A stretch of 7,462 nt of DNA from positions 6,035 to 13,496 of the forward strand of contig DGSN01000039.1 in the NCBI GenBank assembly GCA_002393575.1, given 5' to 3'. Of the stretch, positions 1 to 4,872 are shown one piece after another. Position 1 is the first letter of the stretch. Every line of letters starts with the position of its first letter. The notes beneath the pieces were generated by a model. That model saw only the letters and a list, made by a program, of their open reading frames with translations. It ran no database searches and was not told where the DNA came from. This DNA is from Prevotellaceae bacterium UBA4361 (GTDB lineage: Bacteria; Bacteroidota; Bacteroidia; Bacteroidales; Bacteroidaceae). A program made the translations under genes and the position numbers.

Positions 1-84
1 GCAGGTCGTTCCGACCTACGGTTACTGAGCGAAGACCCTTCTCAGGGTCTATTGCACTAATATGCGGATAATCATTATCGGGTA
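1..84. other. Gene-free 3' flank of ugd with small hairpins
   Basis: No coding region is supported here. Three short inverted repeats are visible: AGGTCG/CGACCT (3-8 and 12-17, 3-nt loop), AGACCCT/AGGGTCT (33-39 and 44-50, 4-nt loop) and GATAA/TTATC (67-71 and 75-79). CTGAG (25-29) can also pair with CTCAG (41-45), which would compete with the second hairpin. The region lies just downstream of the minus-strand ugd stop, so these may form a transcription end or be a dispersed palindromic repeat. Which one cannot be decided from this window. Confidence 0.5.
33..50 (-). terminator. Possible terminator hairpin after ugd
   Basis: A perfect 7-bp stem (AGACCCT/AGGGTCT) with a 4-nt loop lies 34 bases past the ugd stop codon on the minus strand. 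The sequence after the stem on that strand (TCGCTC) has no T-run, so classical intrinsic termination is only weakly supported. Confidence 0.35.
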
Positions 85-1326
85 TTAGTCTCTCCTGAAA
101 ATGTCGCGCGTATAGACTTTGTCGGCTACATCGTCGAGGACGGAATCATAGCGGTTGGCAATGATGGCCTGACTCTTTGCCTTGAATTCCGCAAGGTCAT
201 TGATGACACGGCTACCGAAGAAGGTGGAACCATCGGGGAGAGTTGGCTCGTAAATCACCACCTCTGCACCCTTTGCCTTGATACGCTTCATCACTCCCTG
301 GATGGAACTCTGGCGAAAATTGTCGGAATTGCTCTTCATGGTGAGTCGATAGACACCGATAGTGCAATGTTTCTCGTCGGCTGCATTGTATCTGCCACGG
401 TCGCTATAGTCGTAATAGCCAGCCGTCTGAAGCACGCGGTCGGCAATGAAATCCTTGCGGGTTCGGTTGCTTTCCACGATGGCCTCGATGAGGTTTTCAG
501 GCACGTCGGAATAGTTGGCAAGGAGCTGTTTGGTGTCCTTTGGCAAACAATAGCCGCCATAGCCAAAGGAAGGGTTGTTGTAGTGTGTGCCGATACGTGG
601 GTCAAGCCCCACCCCGTCTATGATGGCCTTCGTGTCAAGACCTTTCATCTCGGCGTAGGTGTCGAGTTCGTTGAAGAAGCTCACACGCAGAGCCAAATAG
701 GTGTTGGCAAAGAGTTTCACAGCCTCAGCCTCGGTGAATCCCATGAAGAGCGTGTCGATATTCTCTTTAATGGCTCCTTCCTGCAACAGTTGTGCAAAGG
801 TCTTGGCAGCCGAGACGAGTCGTTCGTCGTTCATGTCAGTCCCGACGATGATACGCGAAGGGTAGAGATTGTCGTAGAGGGCACGGCTTTCGCGAAGGAA
901 CTCGGGCGAGAAGATGATGTTCCGAGTGTTGTATTTCTCACGGACATTCTGGGTGAAACCAACGGGAATGGTGGATTTGATAACCATGATGGCATCGGGA
1001 TTGTATTTCAGCACCAACTGTATGACCGTTTCCACGGCACTGGTGTCGAAATAGTTCTTCTGCGGGTCGTAGTTGGTGGGTGCTGCTATTACCACAAACT
1101 CAGCGTCTTCGTAGGCTGCTTGTGCATCGAGCGTAGCCTGTAGGTGAAGGTCCTTGGTGGCAAGATATTCTTCTATCTCCTTGTCGATGATGGGCGACTT
1201 GCGATGATTGATGAGGTCCACCTTCTCGGGGATAATATCTACTGCGGTCAATTCGTTGTGCTGGGCAAGGAGTGTGGCGACAGAAAGTCCCACATATCCT
1301 GTTCCTGCAACTGCAATTTTTCTCAT
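85..1326 (-). CDS. ugd: UDP-glucose 6-dehydrogenase
   Basis: A 413-residue cytosolic NAD-dependent dehydrogenase that should oxidise UDP-glucose in two steps to UDP-glucuronate, a precursor for acidic surface polysaccharides. The N-terminal Rossmann motif GTGYVG is at residues 8-13. The central region has the family helix around K204 (AEAVKLFANTY), and the catalytic cysteine is C260 in GYGGYCLPKDT, with K263 and D264 in place. Residues about 323-413 form the C-terminal UDP-binding domain. The length is typical of the short, HasB-like class. The start follows from the GxGxxG position and a consensus promoter 29 bases upstream. It is divergent from the antiterminator gene and appears to be transcribed on its own rather than with the 2873-7462 gene train. 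Functionally it pairs with the UDP-glucuronate 4-epimerase at 2873-3985. A related NDP-sugar dehydrogenase is possible, but UDP-glucose is by far the likeliest substrate. Confidence 0.94.
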   Translation of the reverse strand: MRKIAVAGTGYVGLSVATLLAQHNELTAVDIIPEKVDLINHRKSPIIDKEIEEYLATKDLHLQATLDAQAAYEDAEFVVIAAPTNYDPQKNYFDTSAVETVIQLVLKYNPDAIMVIKSTIPVGFTQNVREKYNTRNIIFSPEFLRESRALYDNLYPSRIIVGTDMNDERLVSAAKTFAQLLQEGAIKENIDTLFMGFTEAEAVKLFANTYLALRVSFFNELDTYAEMKGLDTKAIIDGVGLDPRIGTHYNNPSFGYGGYCLPKDTKQLLANYSDVPENLIEAIVESNRTRKDFIADRVLQTAGYYDYSDRGRYNAADEKHCTIGVYRLTMKSNSDNFRQSSIQGVMKRIKAKGAEVVIYEPTLPDGSTFFGSRVINDLAEFKAKSQAIIANRYDSVLDDVADKVYTRDIFRRD

Positions 1327-1354
1327 AACAGATTAGTTTTGGTAAATGATGATG

Positions 1355-1385
1355 CAAAGTTACCGCCTTTTCTGCAATGTGCAAA
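1355..1385 (-). promoter_or_regulatory. Bacteroidetes-type promoter of ugd
   Basis: On the minus strand a TTTG box (complement of 1382-1385) is followed after 19 nt by TAACTTTG (complement of 1355-1362). This matches the Bacteroidetes -33 TTTG and -7 TAnnTTTG consensus exactly. Transcription would start around 1345-1350, leaving a leader of about 20 nt before the ugd ATG at 1326. Confidence 0.75.
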
Positions 1386-1428
1386 GCAATGGGTCAAGAT
1401 TTTTGGTGATGATTTCGTTGGAAATAGT

Positions 1429-1460
1429 TTTGGTGGAATGAAAAGTTTTATTTATTTTTG
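1429..1460 (+). promoter_or_regulatory. Candidate promoter of UpxY-like gene
   Basis: TTTG at 1429-1432 and TATTTTTG at 1453-1460, spaced by 20 nt, fit the Bacteroidetes TTTG / TAnnTTTG consensus on the plus strand. If used, transcription starts near 1467 and leaves a leader of about 200 nt. The region is T-rich, so a chance match is possible. A weaker near-match (TAGCTTTTG, one base too long) lies at about 1531-1539. Confidence 0.5.
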
Positions 1461-1545
1461 TCATTCATTTAAGGTGGGTTCTATTAATTATGTCGGATTG
1501 ATTTTTGATTTTATGTGAGTAGATTTTTGTTAGCTTTTGAGGGAG

Positions 1546-1559
1546 CATAGCGAGCTATG
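1546..1559 (+). promoter_or_regulatory. Small leader hairpin upstream of UpxY-like gene
   Basis: CATAG (1546-1550) and CTATG (1555-1559) form a 5-bp stem with a CGAG loop. Outside it, CTTT (1535-1538) could pair with AAAG (1568-1571), giving a longer imperfect hairpin. It would lie in the leader RNA if the 1429-1460 promoter is used. Its role is unknown; a leader structure read by a NusG-type factor is one possibility. Confidence 0.3.
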
Positions 1560-1667
1560 TGACTGAGAAAGATGACAAAAAGATGCCACAGAAAACAAAA
1601 AGCAACCGAAATAGAATTCTACCAATATAGAAAAATAATAAAAACAGAATTTATAGAACACACCTTA

Positions 1668-2774
1668 ATGTCTATGTCAAATAAGAAGGATGTCAAGCGT
1701 TGGTATGTGCTGAATTCGAGGAAGGACTCAGTGACCATAGAGGAACAGCTGAAGATGGACGGAATAGAATCGTTCGTTCCGATGCGCTACGAGAAGAAGG
1801 AGCGTGGAGGCAAGGTGGAGCGAGTCTATACTCCTGCAATTCCAGGGTTTGTCTTTGCACGTGAGCAACGCAGTGTTTTAGCCGATTTCATCAAGGAAAT
1901 GTGGGCCATGCACGGGGTGAAAGTCTATTTCGCTCGCGAACATGCCAGTAGTCAAGATATGGGTTCACAGGCTGGCATGTCAGCCCGTCAGATATTTCAG
2001 AATTTGGACCCGCTCATCGTGCCCGACAAGCAGATGGAAGACTTCATTTTCATCTGCCAGCAGGACGAAGACAAAATCCGCTACCTGCAGCCCAACGAAA
2101 TCAGTCTGGTGCCAGGCGACAAAATCCGCATTCATGGAGGACTCTTCGACGGTCGCGAAGGCGAACTGATTGAGGTGAAGGGCATGAAGAAGAAACAATT
2201 GGTGGTAAGGATTTCAGACATGCTTGCCGTGGCAGCAGTGAACATCGAACCTAAACTGATAGAAGTGATAGAGCGCAGGAGTGAGAAAGAGGGCAAACAG
2301 AATGCTGACAGCGGACAAGCAACGGCTCTGACAGAGCGAGAGGTGCGCGAATATGTGGATTCGCTGAACGAACTTGCCGAGAACTACATCCTGCACCAGG
2401 ACTTACTGGCTGATAAGGCAGATGCCGTGGTACGCATGAAGATTCAGCTGAACCGACTGACAGGACTGGTGGCAAAGGACAAATTTCTGAAAGCTGGCGT
2501 ATATGTAAGTCTGGTAATGGGTTATGCAGCCACGGAGCGACCTTCGGAGATGAAGCAATGGAAGGAGAAGGCATTGCACTTTGCTGAGAAACTGCCAGAA
2601 AGCATTTTCAAGTCGGAACAACGCTTGCGCTTGGCATTAGCCCTGAACGACACGGACTGTTTGGAGAAGGCAAAAGCTTTTATTCGCGAGATGCCTCGTC
2701 CACTTTCCATCAAAGGCAACAAACTGGTGAAAAAGTGCGAATCCATCGAGAGATTTTTGCACAACAAGGCATAA
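1668..2774 (+). CDS. NusG/UpxY-family transcription antiterminator, extended
   Basis: A 368-residue NusG paralogue of the kind that lets RNA polymerase read through long polysaccharide operons in Bacteroidales. The NGN domain spans about residues 10-130 and opens with RWYVLNSRKDS (11-21); AIPGFVFAR at 57-65 is the typical NGN core. The KOW segment follows at about 148-183 (VPGDKIRIHGGLFDGREGE). Residues about 205-368 are an extra, charged, probably helical region; ordinary UpxY proteins are about half this length. The ATG at 1668 was chosen because the NGN domain starts just after it and the upstream AT-rich stretch looks like a leader. The ATG at 1674 is nearly as good. An in-frame ATG at 1572 would add 32 residues with no family resemblance. 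UpxY genes normally begin the operon they control. This one instead faces the 3' end of the biosynthetic train and diverges from ugd, so its target is unclear. Confidence 0.87.
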   Translation: MSMSNKKDVKRWYVLNSRKDSVTIEEQLKMDGIESFVPMRYEKKERGGKVERVYTPAIPGFVFAREQRSVLADFIKEMWAMHGVKVYFAREHASSQDMGSQAGMSARQIFQNLDPLIVPDKQMEDFIFICQQDEDKIRYLQPNEISLVPGDKIRIHGGLFDGREGELIEVKGMKKKQLVVRISDMLAVAAVNIEPKLIEVIERRSEKEGKQNADSGQATALTEREVREYVDSLNELAENYILHQDLLADKADAVVRMKIQLNRLTGLVAKDKFLKAGVYVSLVMGYAATERPSEMKQWKEKALHFAEKLPESIFKSEQRLRLALALNDTDCLEKAKAFIREMPRPLSIKGNKLVKKCESIERFLHNKA

Positions 2775-2777
2775 CGA

Positions 2778-2814
2778 AGAATCCCCGAGCTCATCTGCTG
2801 AACTCGGGGATTCT
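2778..2814. terminator. Strong hairpin between convergent genes
   Basis: A perfect 12-bp inverted repeat, AGAATCCCCGAG (2778-2789) and CTCGGGGATTCT (2803-2814), with a 13-nt loop starts three bases after the UpxY-like stop codon. Convergent genes end on both sides, so it probably ends transcription from both directions. Neither side has a long T-run beyond the stem, although the stem ends in A/T pairs. Confidence 0.7.
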
Positions 2815-2881
2815 AATGTCTGAGGTCTAAGGACTAAGGTCTAAAGTCTGAGGTTACCTTTGACTTTTGACCTTAGACATT
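2815..2881. repeat. 67-bp imperfect palindrome of inverted heptamer repeats
   Basis: Five plus-strand heptamers run end to end from 2818 to 2852: GTCTGAG, GTCTAAG, GACTAAG, GTCTAAA, GTCTGAG. Three more, GTCTAAG, GTCAAAA and GTCAAAG, are read on the minus strand from 2878 down to 2858. The halves meet at the small palindrome AGGTTACCT (2851-2859), and the outer ends are AATGTCT (2815-2821) and AGACATT (2875-2881). One 13-nt stem with a single mismatch (2836-2848 with 2862-2874) is possible. The innermost minus-strand end of the element provides the last codons and stop of the epimerase gene. Confidence 0.75.
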
Positions 2882-3985
2882 TGCCCTATAATAATCTGCA
2901 TACCATTCTGCAAAGGCACGGAGACCCATGCGGAGTGGAGTGGCTGGCTTGAAGCCGAAGTCTTGCTCCAGCGGAGTGGTGTCGGCGTATGTAATAGGCA
3001 CATCGCCTGGCTGCATAGGCACCAGTTCCTTGTGTGCTTCGAAGTCGTAATCTTCGGGAAGCACCTTGGCACGTACCAACTCTTCTTGCAGGATGGTTAC
3101 GAAGTCAAGCAAGTTCTCTGGCGAATTGTTACCAATGTTATACACCTTGTATGGTGGAATTGGCAGTCCATCTTCACCCGTCTGTTTCTCTGGAGCATGT
3201 TGCATGACGCGAACCACACCTTCCACTATGTCGTCCACAAAGGTGAAATCACGCTTGCAGTGGCCATAATTGAAGATTTGAATCTTCTGTCCAGCACAGA
3301 GCTTGTTGGTGAAACCAAAGTAAGCCATGTCGGGACGACCAGCAGGACCATACACCGTGAAGAATCGCAGTCCTGTGCTTGGTATGTTGTAGAGTTTGCT
3401 GTAAGCATGTGCCATCAGCTCGTTGCTCTTCTTGGTGGCTGCATAGAGCGAAACAGGATTATCCACTTGGTCATCCGTGCTGTAAGGAACCTTTTTGTTG
3501 CTGCCATACACACTCGACGAAGAGGCATAGACAAGATGCTCCACGCCTTGATAATTGTCTGAGGCTGCATCTGACTTTTGTTCTTTTACCAATTCCAGAG
3601 AATGGCGGCAAGCCTCCAAGACGTTATAGAAACCAACGAGGTTGCTCTCAATGTAAGCACCAGGGTTGGTGATGCTGTAGCGCACACCTGCCTGAGCAGC
3701 GAGGTTCACCACCACATGGAATGGATAGCGAGCAAAGGTGTCATCAATCAGAGCTTTGTCGGCAATGTTGCCCTTCACCATGATGAAGTTCTCAAACTGT
3801 TCCAACTCCTTCAGGCGTTCTTCCTTGATACGCACATCGTAGTAGTCGTTCATGTTGTCGATGCCGACGACACGGATGTCTTTCACCTCCTTGAGAAGTT
3901 TCTTGGCAAGGTTGCTGCCAATGAAACCTGCTGCACCCGTGACGAGTACAGTCTTTCCTGTTAAATCTATGTTGTAATTAACCAT
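2873..3985 (-). CDS. UDP-glucuronate 4-epimerase (NAD-dependent, SDR family)
   Basis: A 370-residue extended short-chain dehydrogenase that should interconvert UDP-glucuronate and UDP-galacturonate in the cytosol. The Rossmann motif GAAGFIG is at residues 17-23, and NLAAQAGVRYS (94-104) is typical of this subfamily. Further family features are SSSSVYG (155-161), the catalytic pair Y181 and K185 in YAATK, RDFTFVDD (245-252) and the C-terminal MQPGDV (324-329). The RYS and RDFT-DD signatures separate uronate epimerases from GalE. Residues about 131-148 form a hydrophilic insertion before the catalytic strand. It is the last gene of the minus-strand train, 12 bases after the nucleotidyltransferase, so the two are almost certainly co-transcribed. 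Its final Val codon and stop lie inside the heptamer-repeat element. It would act on UDP-glucuronate from Ugd or on UDP-GalA from the proposed salvage route. Confidence 0.9.
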   Translation of the reverse strand: MVNYNIDLTGKTVLVTGAAGFIGSNLAKKLLKEVKDIRVVGIDNMNDYYDVRIKEERLKELEQFENFIMVKGNIADKALIDDTFARYPFHVVVNLAAQAGVRYSITNPGAYIESNLVGFYNVLEACRHSLELVKEQKSDAASDNYQGVEHLVYASSSSVYGSNKKVPYSTDDQVDNPVSLYAATKKSNELMAHAYSKLYNIPSTGLRFFTVYGPAGRPDMAYFGFTNKLCAGQKIQIFNYGHCKRDFTFVDDIVEGVVRVMQHAPEKQTGEDGLPIPPYKVYNIGNNSPENLLDFVTILQEELVRAKVLPEDYDFEAHKELVPMQPGDVPITYADTTPLEQDFGFKPATPLRMGLRAFAEWYADYYRANV

Positions 3986-3997
3986 ATATTGACTGAA

Positions 3998-4750
3998 TTA
4001 TTTGAATCGTTCTTGCGCTTCCTTGTAGGTGTCAAGACTTCCAATATCAAAGCGTCCTGCATTCATGGGCCATGCGTGCATGGTGGTATGCTCCACCATG
4101 AAATGCGCCAAATTGCCTGGAGCATCAAACCCACAACCATTGTCGATGGATGTCATGATGGTCGGTATGTCTTCCTTGCGATAGAAATAGAAAGGAGGCA
4201 CCGCCCAATGGCTCTTTGGTTCCTGCGGCTTCTCTTCCATGTTGAGCACACGGTTGTTTTCGTCGAGGACTACGACTCCTGTGCGTTGCAGCTTCTCAAT
4301 CGACGGTTGCTCATGGCACATGATGCAACTTGTTCCTTTCTCCTTAGCGAAAGCCACAAAGTCGCGGAAAGTGAAGAAAAGGATGTTGTCGGCAGCCACC
4401 ACTAAGAGGTCGTCCTTACAAACACCGTCTTCTGTGTCCTTGGCAAGTGTATCGATAGCCAGCAGGAGGTCTTTCACTGCTCCAAGACGGGTTTCGTTCG
4501 TCTCTGTGCCATCATCCACAATACGGATAGGCTTCTGATAATGAGTGCCTTTCGCCCAATCCTCAAAAATATGAGCAAACTTATGATTGGTGACAATCAC
4601 GTGTTCATCCACCTCGAGAATCGTGTCGATATCATCGAGCATACGCCCAAGAATGGTGCTATTGCCAATCTTCAGCAGCGGCTTTGGAAAATTCTTGGTC
4701 AGCTCACCTAAACGAGTGGCATAACCAGCAGCAATCACGATGTTTTTCAT
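3998..4750 (-). CDS. Sugar-1-phosphate nucleotidyltransferase
   Basis: A 250-residue cytosolic nucleotidyltransferase of the RmlA/GlmU-N fold, expected to join a sugar-1-phosphate to a nucleoside triphosphate with release of pyrophosphate. The nucleotide-binding motif IAAGYATRLGELT (6-18) is followed by PKPLLKIG (22-29), with K23 as the usual catalytic lysine. AADN (119-122) matches the GDN metal-binding site, except that Ala replaces the Gly. TGVVVLD (157-163), MEEKP (171-175) and FDIGS (234-238, second metal-binding Asp) follow in family order. It is shorter than RmlA (about 290 residues) and lacks a left-handed beta-helix domain. It lies between the GHMP kinase and the UDP-glucuronate 4-epimerase, so GalA-1-phosphate plus UTP is an attractive substrate pair. 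That is context inference; the motifs alone do not fix sugar or nucleotide. Confidence 0.86.
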   Translation of the reverse strand: MKNIVIAAGYATRLGELTKNFPKPLLKIGNSTILGRMLDDIDTILEVDEHVIVTNHKFAHIFEDWAKGTHYQKPIRIVDDGTETNETRLGAVKDLLLAIDTLAKDTEDGVCKDDLLVVAADNILFFTFRDFVAFAKEKGTSCIMCHEQPSIEKLQRTGVVVLDENNRVLNMEEKPQEPKSHWAVPPFYFYRKEDIPTIMTSIDNGCGFDAPGNLAHFMVEHTTMHAWPMNAGRFDIGSLDTYKEAQERFK

Positions 4751-4763
4751 TTTTTCTATACAC

Positions 4764-4825
4764 CCTAAAGAAATTGGAAAAATAGACGAAACTAAAATTT
4801 AGTACATTTAGCCTATTTCTTTAGG
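4764..4825 (-). repeat. Intra-operon inverted repeat before nucleotidyltransferase gene
   Basis: The 122-base gap 4751-4872 is the largest break inside the minus-strand train. In it CCTAAAGAAAT (4764-4774) and ATTTCTTTAGG (4815-4825) form a perfect 11-bp inverted repeat around a 40-base AT-rich centre. The centre contains the near-perfect palindrome ACTAAA-A-TTTAGT (4791-4803), and AAATAG (4780-4785) can pair with CTATTT (4813-4818), competing with the outer stem. In the transcript it would fold upstream of the nucleotidyltransferase start. No TAnnTTTG promoter box was found in the gap. An mRNA processing or attenuation structure is possible. Confidence 0.55.
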
Positions 4826-4872
4826 AGATTATTGTATTGTGAGATTTTGCGTTAATTTGTTGACTTGTTCAG

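Larger units (their letters stand above)
1327..1667. other. Divergent intergenic region, ugd / UpxY-like gene
   Basis: These 341 bases separate divergent genes and contain no convincing coding frame. They hold the ugd promoter on the minus strand, a candidate plus-strand promoter at 1429-1460, a small hairpin at 1546-1559 and a strongly AT-rich stretch (about 1590-1667) directly before the antiterminator start. Such A/T-rich leaders without a clear Shine-Dalgarno are normal for Bacteroidetes. Confidence 0.6.

Noticed and set aside
367..1143. Long open plus-strand frame of 258 codons opposite ugd
   Set aside because: It lies wholly antisense to ugd, has no family motifs, and ugd is complete with its catalytic residues and promoter.
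1572..1667. Upstream ATG extending the UpxY-like protein by 32 residues
   Set aside because: The added residues are not part of the NGN domain, and the DNA has the AT-rich look of a leader. The starts at 1668 or 1674 fit better.
2867..3562. Open plus-strand frame of 231 codons opposite the epimerase
   Set aside because: It is antisense to a complete epimerase gene with all SDR motifs, and its translation is rich in His, Val and Cys with no recognisable domain.
4764..4825. Invertible promoter like those of Bacteroides capsule loci
   Set aside because: The 11-bp repeats are short and only 40 bases apart, and no TAnnTTTG promoter is enclosed.
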